From positions 3,100,001 to 3,164,000 of the forward strand of contig NC_092679.1 in NCBI RefSeq assembly GCF_964355755.1: a DNA stretch of 64,000 nt, in the 5' to 3' direction. This document shows positions 53,001 to 63,284 of the stretch, in pieces. A program made the position numbers and the translations under genes. Each line of letters starts with the position of its first letter. Position 1 is the first letter of the stretch. Origin of the DNA: Antedon mediterranea. Its lineage: Eukaryota; Echinodermata; Crinoidea; Comatulida; Antedonidae. The notes beneath the pieces were generated by a model. The model saw only the letters and a list, made by a program, of their open reading frames with translations, was not told where the DNA came from and ran no database searches.

Positions 53001-56000
53001 GCGGATGATAACGATCTTGGAAATAATCACACTGATGATTACGAGTTTGTAAAAGATGACCCGATGTTTAAGTCCTCGTCTGAGGCGTGCGATTCTCTCG
53101 AGCAAATTAAACTCTACGCTAATAACATTGATGATGAGGATTTGGCAAATATGTTAGAAAATGCGCTTGATAGATTGAGAAGTATAAGTATAAATCAACG
53201 GAAGGAAAAGATGTACACTAGTGTAGATCATGATAGAACCGTATTAAATGAACTAATGATGGACCAACACTCTATGGAAGATCAGGATGATCGCTCTGGA
53301 AGCATGTTGCTGTTAGATGAGGACAGTGTTAACTTGCCAGAAACAGAAGCAGTTAATATTAGTGACCCGACCAATACCGACCTGGCACATGACCCCAACA
53401 ACCCTGTCCATCCTACTGCTAAGGATGATGAACAGGATGTTAGTGACCCACCACATAATGTACTGAATCAACAAGATATTCGTGACCAGACTTCTGAAAC
53501 TCGACCCTATATTAGTGGCTCTTCAGATACTGTAGAAAAGCCTACCACTAGTACCATTGAACATACTGTACTTCATCAACACAGTAATAACAGCTCACCA
53601 TGCGCTATTATGAATGAATATAGTACCCAATCGCATTCTGTAGTAAACACAAAGTATTTTACCCCTCCTGCACATACAATATCTAGTGCAATACTAAATA
53701 AACCTGACAATGACATTCGTGATTCGTTACCAAGTAATCCTATCTTACCTGGTGCCCCATTACAAATTCCTAAACCTACTATATGTGATCCGATGCACAT
53801 CACATTCAAAGATGTCAAACACAATGACATGACCCGAGCAGATGTTAGTGAGCATGCTCAATCTGCAGCTGACCTTTGCCATACTGATGTTAAAGATGTC
53901 CCCATGGACTAAGGTACTAACCATGGGTAACTGTAACGTGCATACGCAACATATATTTATATTCGCTTAAGTAATTGTATCTTACCAAAATATTATTAAC
54001 AGATTATTTGTTTTAATTTTGAATTAATAAAATAATTGAGTATGAATGTACCAACAGGACTATTAAATGTTTTTGTGTTTAAAACTCAAATACGTGATTT
54101 TAGCGCAGCATAGAACACTTCAGTGCTTCCATGGTGTCACAGTGGCGTGTGAACACTCACTGGCTGAACCCAGGGGCCCCACAAGATGACGTCTCAATGT
54201 AACTACCCAGTTTTTTAGGGCCCCTTAGGAGTGCTAAACCTGGAACTTGCCCCTGCGTTACACCACTGTGGTGTCGTCTAATGAATATGTTTCCTGCTCA
54301 ATAAAATACTGCAATTTAATTGTAGGCCTTTTTTCCTCAATTGTCTGGCATCAAACTTGTCTTTTTGAGAATTTGTCCAAAAACCATAAATAATTTATTC
54401 TACAAAAATGACCTACAAAATCTAACCCATGTAAATGCCTTCATTCCCACGATAAACCTTATATTTTTCTTGTAAGTTGTTTTAAAATATTTATGTAAAA
54501 TATACTACTACATAATCTGTTTTTTTTTTCTGTATCCCTATATTGGTTGTCCATCAAAGAAAATATGATACGACATGCAGATATTTTTAGATCTACTTTA
54601 ATGAGAATGTACGGCAATGAAAGTGAAGCCACGAGAGCGCTTTTGCATCTAATGTGTCTGAACTGAAGACCACTTAACATATTACCTCTCATTAATAATG
54701 TCTAATGAAACCAATTAACAACCTTGTATTGATTAAATTTCTCTCATCTCATAGAGGATAATACAATCTCAGCAGTAGATAAGATAAACAATATTATGTT
54801 GAGGAATGATAGATAGGAGATTGATTGGGCTTGCCATGCAGTTGTAGCATATTAGTCAACATTATGTCAATGTTATGAATCGTAGCTTCTCATCCATTCT
54901 TGATCTTAAAACAATTATTATGACAGTATTGCCTATAAATAATATGGCACAGTTCTTTTCTATCTTCCCAAGCATTCTTTAATAAAACAGTTTATTTTTC
55001 CATCTAAATATAGTACTGTAACTTTGCAACTGCAATTCTAATAATTTTGTTATAATAATGTATAAATGATGACAATTGGTATACAGTATTGTATGTTAAT
55101 TTTTTTTGGATTACTTTTTATTCTAAAGTCTTGTCTATACTATCAAACTTTATGAGACAAAAAAATGTTATGTGCCCATAAAATGGTCATGATGATGTCA
55201 TATCACTACCATATTTGGGAACATCACGCTTTTTTTGTCAAACTAGTTTCAAAGTGTAGACAGAGCTTTAGCCTACTGTATACATAGTGTATACATAGTA
55301 TATTTCGAATTTGCTTTACAGCTGCCACCCCCACAAGCATTTTGGGGTTTTTTTGCCTATTATTTTTTTAATCAAAAAATAAAAAGGAACAGGTTAGTTT
55401 ATGTAGGAGTAGAACAGATAAAAAGACACTGAATATGTATTGTAGTATCAATTTATGTGTAATTATATTATTATGAACAAAAAAATTACGTTTTGAGAAA
55501 AGTGATAAAACTGAAACTATGAAAAGCACTCACTGTAAACCAGCAACACATTAAGCCTTTATGTGAAGCACTACTCACATTGTCATTGATGTCCTCACTA
55601 ACACATTCTCATTTCTTAATGTGGAATTGAAACTGATGATAATAATATACATGAAATATATAATAATCTCACAATTGTTAAATGAAATTTTTGATTAAAT
55701 ATTCTAAAAAGGAAAAATTTTAAATGGTGATAATATACATTAAAATAATAATCTCACATTTTTTGAATAAAATAAAATTTGTGACTAAAAAAAAAAATTA
55801 AATGTGATTAAATATTCTAAAAAGGAAAAATTTAAAATGCTGATTAAAAAAAATCATCACATTTACAATTTCCATTGGGGTACTTTTATGGGGTACTTTT
55901 TATTAAATGTTAATTTTTTAATGTCTTTCATAATATTTGGATATTTTATTCTAACTTGGTAATTTATTTACCTTTGAAAGTAGACTTAATTGACGGTCAA

Positions 56001-59000
56001 TGTTGTGCCAATTGTTTTTATCTTATATGACCACTGTATCATTCCTAATATATGGATGCAAATTTTTTACTGGTTTAAAAAGTACTTAGATGTTCAACTG
56101 ACATAATTCTTAATATTTGTTTTACTCTATATTCTGTAGGTTATTTAAAAAAACCAAGGACTTACTCGGATGTTCAACTATATTTTGTTTACATGTAATA
56201 CTTACGTCACCTACCACTTATTTTCTCATCGTAATTGAAAACTCAAATTATACTTAAATAATAAATCTAGGTTAAAAAGATTTTTTACTGTACATAAAGC
56301 CAAAATGTTTGAATGTATCAGTCTAGACATACTACTCAGTTTTAAACATGAATTCCTCAATGGTTTAAATAAGAATTTGTCATGATTGTAATTAAAACGT
56401 TGGATAACATTCACATTAGCAACAACAGAAATGATTTGTAATCGGCTAACAGTAATCATAATGATTTTTCATTCCTGCATAACATCTTTGCAATGTCTGT
56501 CTGTCTCTGAGAATTAATATTCACAGACCAAGTCTCCCAATAATTCGCGGGAGGTTCCCTCTAATTTGTGGGAGGTTCCCGATATCTTGTATTATCCCAA
56601 CCCCGCCCCAGAGACATTTTCGGCCGTTGCAACATCTGCAAACTTAGCACCAATATTTAAGTGTATTTTTACAGTACATCTCCAGTCTGGCTAAATTTTC
56701 TTCTACATTCTCCTGATATTTCACTTTTAGTTCTGACTCTGAATTTGAATTATCATGGAGTAAAGAATGAATGTATTCTTTCTTATTCTTTACTCCATGG
56801 AATTATCAAATCAGGGTGGTGCAGATACACATAGGGATTGGTAGTTCACAATGCTATGGTTAGATAGCATGTTTAAGCAATATAGTATGTCTGTATGGTT
56901 CTGTAGTGTGAGTTGTTCAACAGTCGTTTGTTCACTAGCATTCATTCAACCAGTAGTGACAATGAAGTGTACCACCATGTGAAATGATTAAAGTAAAGCA
57001 CCTCAGAATAACATGTCAACTATGTTGTGCAATGTTATTTATACATTCATTATTTTATTGTTACTTGTTTAAACTCGCACTAGGTTTGGAAAAGGTTCAA
57101 AGTTTGAATCACAAATTACATATTTTGTGATTCAAATTTTCAACATAGATATTATAAACAGTGAATAGAGTATTAAGGAGAGCAATTACATTTAATGTTT
57201 TTATTCTCCTAAGATTTTGTCCCAGTAGCCATAGTGATTAGCAACAGATAATGACATTTGAGGTAGAGTCTTTAAAAGCTCTGTCAAATTAGTTTGACAA
57301 AAAAAGAGTGATGTTCCCAAACATGGTAGTGATATGACATCATCATGTTCATATAAGGGCACATCACATTTTGTTCTATTTCCTTTTAAAATTTGTAATT
57401 ATCTCTTGGTGGCTATGAAAACGGTAAAACCAAGCTTGGAAACTTTTTCCAACCCCATCACCAAAACACAAACTGTATCAGAAACTATTTTAAATGTTTT
57501 TTCAATCCGATACATACCTTTTTCATCATTCGGCCAGCTGCTTGCCATCCTCGTATCCCAATGTTACGATTGCTAGCAACAATCAGTTTAATTGCAGACT
57601 CATAGAATTCTACCATATCGAAAAGAGCAGTTGATGACTGAAAAAAGAAGAACTCTCATTTTACACCACTTATAATTTAGTTTTAAAGTACAAGGAAAGA
57701 AGCCTGTATCACATGTGCTGTCACATGTGGTAGTACTCTTTTGTTAACATGTGACTACAGCAGTAGTTCTGTGATTTACCATTAATTGATTTTAGAATGT
57801 ATTACTTTGTATATTGGACAAAGCATTGGTAACAACACTACTGTATATTAATATAGATGTGACAGTCACTTCATGAATTATACCGCATTCTTATCTAGTG
57901 AATATCTTCATATTTTAATATTTAGTAAATTACATTTTTTATAAACTACATTCATTTTAAAGTGACTCGTTAAACTTGAAATAAATTTACCAATCAGGTC
58001 GCTTGACATTAGCTAAGGTTAATGGCCTAGGGCAAATTTAGAAATCACAAAATCCCAACCTATAGTACAATCCATTTAATCATCAAAAATCTTGACGTAA
58101 TTAATTTGTGATCTTTTTTACGTAAGCAGAATGTTTAAGGAGCATTATAAATGAGTTAAAAGCATTTAATGGGATTTTTGTGAATAATTTCATGAGTCCT
58201 TTAAACACAATAGACATATCCTATACAAGTATAGATATATCAAGTAGTTTATATTCATAAAAAAGTATCTTATAATATTACACTGTACAGGATTATTCTG
58301 TATTTGGTTATACTTGGCCTAGAAAACGAGTAGCATAAATATAAATTCATCAAGGCATTAACAAGGTTAGAGGGGAGGGGGTTGGGGTTGTATACATTTT
58401 GAACATTAAAGATAGGTTATTTTAGGCTCTGTCTACACTATCAAACTTTATGTGATAAAAATGGACATGATGATGTCATATCGCTACCATATTTGGGCAC
58501 ATCAACACTTTATTTTGTCAAACTAGTTTGATAGTGTAGACAGAGCTTTAGGCTCTATTTTTTACGCCCTCAAAATGTTTTCTCACCTCATCATCCAAGT
58601 TGCATAATTCCAAATCTACCGTGTGAAACTGAATTCGGCTAAAAACCGATTCCATCGCTTCTATTGTTTTCATGTCCATTTTCTCACCTAAATTATGATT
58701 ACAAGAAATAAAACTGTTTATTAGACAGACATGTTCAGAATGAAAGAAAATGTTGGTACTTATAAATTTATCTCCACTCTTTGAAGAGAAATAATCACTG
58801 TATATTTATTTTATTACTGTGCGAAACAATTTTAACATTACATTGAACCCACAATTGAACCTATTTTTTTTAGCCTTATGAGAATATTCTTCCAACAATA
58901 ACGTTGGTGGGAAGGCTTTGGGAGCAAATGTCATGTCACGCTTACGCAAGTGAATTGTTGTTTGTACACACATCGTGACGTTTCCTCTCAAAACCTTCCC

Positions 59001-62000
59001 ACCATGCATTGTGCAATGACGTCCCTCGCGAAATCAATCGATTTGCGATAAACCTTATACCAAGTAATTTTGTAAAATGAAAAAACGTTGGTATATTATT
59101 TTAAATCTATGAAATCAATAGAGTAACAAATAGGCTTATGTATAGATATAATAAAGCCTTAAGCTCTGAGAAATAATATCAACTAAAGAAAATGAAAGAT
59201 GTAGCTTACTCTTCCATCTTCGTTTATGCTTAATAATTTAGTTATGAAAGCAGCATTAATAGATTCAGTCCCAAGTTAAGTAGATAGTTGTATGTATTCA
59301 AATGGTTTGATCATTATTATGACTACACAATGTTAATGCGATAAACATAGAGATTAAAGGTTAACAATATTATTTGGGAATTTATATAATTCTCTTGGCT
59401 TTTAATACATAGCTTGGTTTATTGCTATTCCACCAGTACACAGTTTAGTGTTTAACCTCTGTGAGCAAGTCAATGCATGTGTATGTATGGTGCTACTATT
59501 GAAATATTGACCATTTTTCCAACAACATGGTTAATTCAATAGCACAGGGTCAGTGGTGTAGGCAGAGGCCTGAGGACCCTGGTTTAGGAATGTAAAGTGG
59601 CCTTCGTTGGAGCCTTTTTCGACTTATTTTAATGCCTGTTTTTTCCTCTGGACACTGTTCTGGTGTCCTCATAATCTCCAGGGCCCCTGGGTTTAGCCAG
59701 TGAGCGCTCATAGCCATTAGGCCACTGCACAGGGTCTAAAAATCTACTGAATTTTTAGACTACTAGCCCAATGTTCTACTATCTAGTACTAATTGGCAGA
59801 AAAATCCTATGGCAAAAACTATTATTGTACACTTTTCTGTATACTGAAGTTTAGTCATTTTATATAAGTATAATAATGTTTTTTCAATTATCCTGAAATG
59901 CCCTATGGGGTTAAATTTACGCTAAAATCTATTTGCTTTTGCCTTTTGCTGTGAATATTCCATTTTGTGTATTCAATTTGTAATGGTTTTTTAACCTATA
60001 AGCTGTATTTTATTCTCCTTTCTACATTTTAACCAATTTGATTTAATGTTCTTTTTTTTAAATGAACTGATGTTTTGAAACATGTCATTTGTAACCATTA
60101 AGATCTACAAAATTTGAAAAAAAAAAAAAGAAACATAAATTTTAGTTGGTTCTAGCCAGTAAGCGCCGATTAAAAAGGATTTTATATCCGGAAGAAAGTG
60201 TAATTAAAACCTATATAATGATGTAGATGCCATCTTCTATGTCAGCTGCTTGCAGAAAAATGATAATTTACTTTAAGTGGTCCATAAAATAGCTGGGAAT
60301 TTTATTAGTTATTTTGAATCAGAATACCAACAGATAAAATGAAAATAATCACAATCTATCACAGAATGATAATAATGTATTAGATGGTATACAACAACAA
60401 ATCTACAGTAGGATTAATAGTTATGGTGAAAATAGATATCAAAATTTATATAACACCTATATAAATTCCTGTCATTTGATTGGACGAATGTGGGTCACAT
60501 GGCGTGCAATAGTACGCACTATTCAACGATCGTTAAATAGTACTTTTTGAAACATTTTTGTGTACGAAAACAAAACGTCTAGATGTTATATAAAACAAAT
60601 AATGAATGTTTTGTATTCGTGTAATGGTACAAATAATGGCACTTGGTGAATGATGAAAGGTTATATCAACTCGGCTTTGCCTCGTTGATATAACCTTTCA
60701 TCATTCACCTCGTGCCATTATTTGTACCATTGCACTCATAAACATTCATTATTTGTATAATAGATCATTTTAGCTGTCAAGGGAGGAGCTGTCAAATTAA
60801 GATTAATTAAGGAGGAGGCCACTAAATTAACCACTAGCCTCAATGGCTATGTTACTATCTGGCCTCTGCAAGAGACTTGTCTGTCGTAAAATATTTAATT
60901 AAACTATTCCATGGATCCGTCTCGAATAGTGAATGTTTATGATGAGTGCAATAGTACAAATATGATCGTGATGAGTTTAAAATATAACATTACATTGATG
61001 TTCTATTGCACAAACTTTAGATGTATTGTTATATAAAACAAATGAATGTTTATATAGATCCTTGTGATTTAAAGGTGACTATTGCACATAACAGGAATGA
61101 ACGCACATAGTACAAATTTGCACTCATATATAATGAAAACGAACTCTTTATGTCGCATGGGTTCAATAGAGTATACCAATACACAGATTATCAGTACATT
61201 GAACAAATACTGTAAAAATCAGGACACACACACACACAATCATTACAAAATAAACATACTTTCTATATTTATTATAGTTCAAAAAATAATCTATATCAGT
61301 TTAACAATCAAACAAAAAATACTGTATACTGTATTCATTAATATTATAACATCTATCCATCAAACATTTAGTAACAGGGAACACAAGCTAAATTCATTAT
61401 ACTAGTGTTCTACTATCTTTAACATTATTAACATAATCATTTATTCCTAGACTATCCCAAGAGTACCTCTATCATTGTATGAATTCATTATGTATGGTAT
61501 CTTTATCAGAGAATTGTGACGTCGTCGTCGTTGATACTTGACATAATGGACATACTGATGGTCACAGAGATTGCAATACTTTCTTCCAATAAATAAAGTA
61601 CAGTGGCGTAGCAGCTATGAGCGCTCACTGGTTAACACCCCAGAGCTTACAGAGCCCTGGAGCATGGCATAGAGGACGAAAAGATGCATTAAAATATGTC
61701 GAAAAAGGCTTTAATAGAGGCCTCCAGCATTGGAAGGTGGGCACTTAGGGTTCATAAACCAGTAGCTTAGCATTGGGTCCCTGTGTTATGCCACTGGCTA
61801 AGTACCAACCATAAGAATGTTAACAGTAACACTGTACAAAGATCTAATATTACCTGACCACACCTCTAAATGTTTACATCTACCCTCAATCTTTGTTTGC
61901 ACTATCAGGGCCAGACATCAAAGGGAAGAAGATGACACACATGTATCTTAAATTTCCTCCTGTTTTAATGTCTGCTTCACCTCTTTCATCCCTTCTACTG

Positions 62001-62356
62001 CTGTACAAATTTCTTTCCCCCTTTCTTTTTAAAACTGTTTGTTTTAGAGCATTTTTACAAACTATAGGAAACGGTAACCAAGGGTAACAATAATGAACAG
62101 TATACTCTGGTAAAAACTATCTACTGAACATTTTTAACATTAGGCAAGTGTAATTAATGGTATATTTAATGTTTAAATAATGTGGTTGAATGTTTTCATT
62201 ATTTGTTTGTATGTGTCGTCCACACTTGTGTGCAGTTCAGCCCAGTTAGTCTGCAACAAGAAAGTCAAAGGGTATTCCCCCAAATTCATATAATATACAT
62301 ATTTGTTTACCTTTCAATTGCAATGTCTCTATTCTTGACTTGAAATCAGCTGTATT
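44091..62356 (-). CDS. PPP1R37: Protein phosphatase 1 regulatory subunit 37 (LRR protein), 5' part not found
   Basis: Eleven minus-strand exons: 62356-62311, 58687-58587, 57637-57518, 48490-48340, 48203-48058, 47671-47550, 47187-47046, 46765-46599, 46461-45348, 44835-44719 and 44128-44091. About 755 codons are covered. PPP1R37 binds the PP1 catalytic subunit and is reported to inhibit it. LRR landmarks match the family: ETLQLKGEKMDMKTIEAMES, RNIGIRGWQAAGRMMKKTSC, IFLAENRL, LLDLRNNHLQ, STLVLWNNQITHLGM, LETLNLGQNNIGNEGI, LMALAHALRVNKALLRLDLD. After the repeats comes a long low-complexity, Ser/Thr-rich region. The protein ends GTEYEDDQLFND. The N-terminal exons, where the family has its PP1-binding RVxF-type motif, were not found and may lie beyond 64000. 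The 47671-47550 exon is one base short and reads GDG-stop in frame (near 47641); see findings. A Tigger-derived gene sits in the 57517-48491 intron. Confidence 0.9.
44168..44243 (+). pseudogene. 18S rRNA fragment
   Basis: TGGATTACTGTGGTAATTCT, AGAGCTAGTACATGC and ACAAGCGCCGACC match the universally conserved early part of eukaryotic 18S rRNA (GGTAATTCTAGAGCTAATAC) with a few changes. Only about 75 bp are recognisable, inside the last PPP1R37 intron and directly ahead of a SINE. It is not a functional rRNA gene. Confidence 0.85.
44276..44560 (+). mobile_element. tRNA-derived SINE
   Basis: Head AGTGGAGTTGTGGCTTGG and a B-box-like GGGTTGAAGTCC. The body contains TGTAATAAAGACTTTG and GGGCCCCTAATGATCAGC. 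It ends in an A-rich AAATAAATAAAT tail. The head resembles the 36873-36980 fragment and the tail the 4784-4855 fragment. Confidence 0.7.
45116..45314 (-). mobile_element. tRNA-Ser/Leu-type SINE, reverse orientation
   Basis: On minus, CGAGTGAGTGGCCGAGCGG gives an A-box (TGGCCGAGCGG) and CCGTTCGAGGCTC a B-box, as in class II tRNAs. The body matches 36260-36645. It lies in the PPP1R37 intron between 45348 and 44835, about 30 bp from the donor. Confidence 0.75.
46505..46566. mobile_element. Family A MITE core fragment
   Basis: AATGTGATTTGACCATATTT, GGACATGATGTCATATCACT and ACCATATTTG. Both ends are missing. Confidence 0.6.
47292..47398. mobile_element. Decayed family A MITE
   Basis: Has GCTATGCCCAAATATGACAG, ATGACATCATCATGTCCATA and AAAGTTTGATAGTGTAGAAAG. 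The left end is lost. Confidence 0.65.
47731..47997. mobile_element. Family E MITE interrupted by family B
   Basis: CAGCGGCGTAATGCATGGGG starts and GCGCTCATAGCCATTATACC, ACTGCTG ends a family E copy. A family B element (GCATGGTTCCCACTAGGATG to CCTAGCAGGAACTAAGC) fills about 47837-47964. Confidence 0.75.
47837..47964. mobile_element. Family B MITE inside family E
   Basis: GCATGGTTCCCACTAGGATG to CCTAGCAGGAACTAAGC with CTTGTGATTGGTCAAATCA inside. See the 47731-47997 entry for the host element. Confidence 0.75.
48632..48781. mobile_element. Family A MITE copy
   Basis: Full-length copy at the 3' end of the long PPP1R37 intron, about 140 bp before exon 48490. The right end is GTAGACGGAGC followed by TTAA. 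Confidence 0.8.
48786..51608. other. PPP1R37 intron upstream of the Tigger-derived gene
   Basis: No exon is found. It contains the 626-bp TTAA-flanked element (50094-50719) and AT-rich DNA. A short stretch at 51062-51106 (CCAGTAAGGGACCACCTCC, ATTAAGGGACCATC) resembles a pogo/Tigger terminus. I found no matching inverted copy downstream of the gene. Confidence 0.45.
50094..50719. mobile_element. 626-bp TTAA-flanked inverted-repeat element
   Basis: Starts AGACCCCTTCCCTGCAATTT and ends ACGTAGGGAATGGGGCT, with TTAA at 50090-50093 and 50720-50723. It includes an AGGCCTAG cluster (50270-50310) and no coding frame. Confidence 0.75.
51609..53912 (+). CDS. Pogo/Tigger transposase-derived protein, probably domesticated
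   Basis: One uninterrupted 767-residue frame, nested antisense in a PPP1R37 intron. Residues about 22-70 form a CENP-B/psq-type helix-turn-helix (KVQIILDKSE; RQLARKYGCSKSQIQRIL). Residues about 85-150 form the second, CENPB/Tc5-type DNA-binding part (GWLEKWKKRHGV). Residues about 178-345 match the DDE domain of pogo/Tigger enzymes, but the catalytic set reads E185 (WNMELTAIYW for the usual NxDETGxxW), D291 (LYLDTAPYHP) and E324 (TPVLESHL for QPxDQG). Two of three aspartates are thus glutamates. The remaining about 420 residues are acidic and of unknown function. An AATAAA at 54026-54031 follows the stop by 114 bp. DNA binding is likely and transposition unlikely. It could be a recently fixed transposon with an unusual active site, but no flanking inverted repeats were found. 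Confidence 0.85.
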   Translation: MAEAEKEKPTQISVESGAKRLCLDMKTKVQIILDKSESPKIGQRQLARKYGCSKSQIQRILSHRAEIIKDWESDCSSTRKRGRSETYGAINSYLWEWYQKCIQSNIHVNGRMLHDEALAYAKLTGVTAFDASRGWLEKWKKRHGVAFSDSNRGRPSIDGKFQNSWAERSSELMSGFQAEDIWNMELTAIYWKALPTTMSSESERGIEQTPNRKLTWAFFFNAAGEKMEPIVIGKNKLPMSFRKLRMPERPFGCRYFSNVKSLIQTSIMKLTLMRLDRRLALERRQILLYLDTAPYHPKTLRDCVQNIHIEFLPKKSPQHTPVLESHLIRSWKIKTRNRFLRYVCSKVGSGLTVEEIAETASLLDTIQWGKLAWDELDAHTVTKCFKKIGLFSDEADELDDLYDGVEFMDLKHLCEKIDSGFDAMQYIEDKVPTCEIPVDASDPKWREMLQQQLIKNIIINQSGEADDNDLGNNHTDDYEFVKDDPMFKSSSEACDSLEQIKLYANNIDDEDLANMLENALDRLRSISINQRKEKMYTSVDHDRTVLNELMMDQHSMEDQDDRSGSMLLLDEDSVNLPETEAVNISDPTNTDLAHDPNNPVHPTAKDDEQDVSDPPHNVLNQQDIRDQTSETRPYISGSSDTVEKPTTSTIEHTVLHQHSNNSSPCAIMNEYSTQSHSVVNTKYFTPPAHTISSAILNKPDNDIRDSLPSNPILPGAPLQIPKPTICDPMHITFKDVKHNDMTRADVSEHAQSAADLCHTDVKDVPMD
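54140..54268. mobile_element. Family E MITE
   Basis: CAGTGGCGTGTGAACACTCA to GCGTTACACCACTGTG inverted ends, with AACCCAGGGGCCCCAC inside. Confidence 0.75.
55129..55269. mobile_element. Family A MITE copy
   Basis: GTCTTGTCTATACTATCAAA to GTAGACAGAGC with the basic interior. A full-length copy in the PPP1R37 intron. Confidence 0.8.
55640..55860. repeat. Imperfect tandem duplication, about 110-bp unit
   Basis: TGATAATATACAT, TAATAATCTCAC and TTAAATATTCTAAAAAGGAA each occur twice in the same order. Confidence 0.7.
56754..56803. repeat. Short hairpin
   Basis: CATGGAGTAAAGAAT and ATTCTTTACTCCATG are perfect inverted repeats separated by about 15-20 bases. A related hairpin (CCATGGAGTAAA) lies at about 50778-50808. 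Confidence 0.75.
57278..57375. mobile_element. Family A MITE, truncated
   Basis: GCTCTGTCAAATTAGTTTGA through AAACATGGTAGTGATATGAC to GGGCACATCACATTTTGTTC. The right end is lost. Confidence 0.7.
58429..58549. mobile_element. Family A MITE copy
   Basis: GCTCTGTCTACACTATCAAA to GTAGACAGAGC in a PPP1R37 intron, about 40 bp from exon 58687-58587. The CCCATATATGG segment is deleted. Confidence 0.8.
58906..59003. mobile_element. 98-bp MITE-like inverted repeat
   Basis: GGTGGGAAGGCTTTGGGAG and CTCTCAAAACCTTCCCACC are inverted ends. TGTCACGCTTACG and CATCGTGACG lie inside. Confidence 0.65.
59551..59728. mobile_element. Family E MITE, inverse orientation
   Basis: CAGTGGTGTAGGCAGAGGCC to GCGCTCATAGCCATTAGGCC, ACTG. 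The element runs opposite to the 61601 copy. Confidence 0.75.
60595..60756. repeat. Foldback, about 75-bp arms
   Basis: The arm ACAAATAATGAATGTT...ATGAAAGGTTATATCAAC is mirrored by GTTGATATAACCTTTCAT...AACATTCATTATTTGT around TCGGCTTTGCCTC. A few mismatches and small gaps are present. Confidence 0.85.
61601..61796. mobile_element. Family E MITE, longest copy
   Basis: CAGTGGCGTAGCAGCTATGA to GTGTTATGCCACTG with TCGAAAAAGGCTTTAATAG inside, giving the best family E ends. Confidence 0.8.
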
Positions 62357-62838
62357 CTGAAATGCAAATAAAAATAATTATTATTTCAATAACTGTATTT
62401 TAACAGATAATTGAAACTGTAGTGTGTTACATACTAATTCCTGTTGGGAATACACACAAAGATTCATTATTTTTTGCTCGTACGTTCTACACCTATCTTT
62501 AGAGAAACAATTATAGAGCTTCAACGTTAGACAATTTTATGATAATCATTTATTTAATATGGCTGATGGTTTACGCATTATCCACTATAGAGAATCAGTA
62601 AATTTTTGCCTATAGAAGAATAATTATTATTATGAAAAGATACAAATATATGTATCTTTTCTACTGTAGGTTTACACATCATCAATTCACTGTAATCATA
62701 AATTAAGTCTAGGAACTGCTTTGTTTTTTTTCCTATTCTTTTCCTAATTATTGTGTACATGATTACTGAATAAATAGAATTTTTTTAAATTTATTTATTT
62801 GCACAAAAACATTCCAACAGGAACAAAGTCCCCACTTA

Positions 62839-62956
62839 AGCTCTGTCCACACTATTAAATTTTATGCGACAACAAAATTTGATGTCATATCACTACCATA
62901 TTTGGGCACATCACACATTTTTTTGTCATAACTAGTTTGATAGTGTAGACAGAGCT
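62839..62956. mobile_element. Family A MITE copy
   Basis: GCTCTGTCCACACTATTAAA to GTAGACAGAGC, preceded by TTAA and followed by TTTA. The CCCATATATGG part is deleted. Confidence 0.8.
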
Positions 62957-63152
62957 TTACAGGTGATGTTTGACAACAAAAATATCCTTAATGAACATTC
63001 TAAAATATACTGTAACAATTAAATAAAGATTTGTGAAATAAATTACAAGCGTAAATATAATCAACGTTTGTGGCCATCATTCAATTATTATTATTCCCCA
63101 TCTGGTCTGTATTCAGCAGCAATATCATAAACATATTAAAACTTTCTTAAAA

Positions 63153-63284
63153 GCGTGGTTCCCACTAGAGACACAACAATGTAAAGATGTAGACGCAATG
63201 TAAGTGCATTGACCAATGACAAGTGACAGTTCAAATAATTCATCACTTGTGATTGGTTAAATCCTCCATAGTGGAACAAAGCAT
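63153..63284. mobile_element. Family B MITE, diverged
   Basis: GCGTGGTTCCCACTAGAGAC starts after TTAA. The interior has GACCAATGACAAGTGACAG and CACTTGTGATTGGTTAAAT. The right end is decayed. Confidence 0.7.

Larger units (their letters stand above)
53913..57517. other. PPP1R37 intron downstream of the Tigger-derived gene
   Basis: No exon. It contains a family E MITE (54140-54268), family A copies (55129-55269 and 57278-57375), a tandem duplication at about 55640-55860, and hairpins at 56754-56803 and 57096-57126. Confidence 0.5.
58688..62310. other. PPP1R37 intron
   Basis: No exon between the two small coding exons. It holds a small MITE at 58906-59003, family E copies (59551-59728 and 61601-61796) and the foldback at 60595-60756. 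Short open frames at 61082-61405 and 61893-62087 lack family features and are taken as chance. Confidence 0.5.

Noticed and set aside
61082-61405. 107-codon plus-strand frame
   Set aside because: Its composition is low-complexity Ile/Asn/Thr from AT-rich DNA, with no domain.
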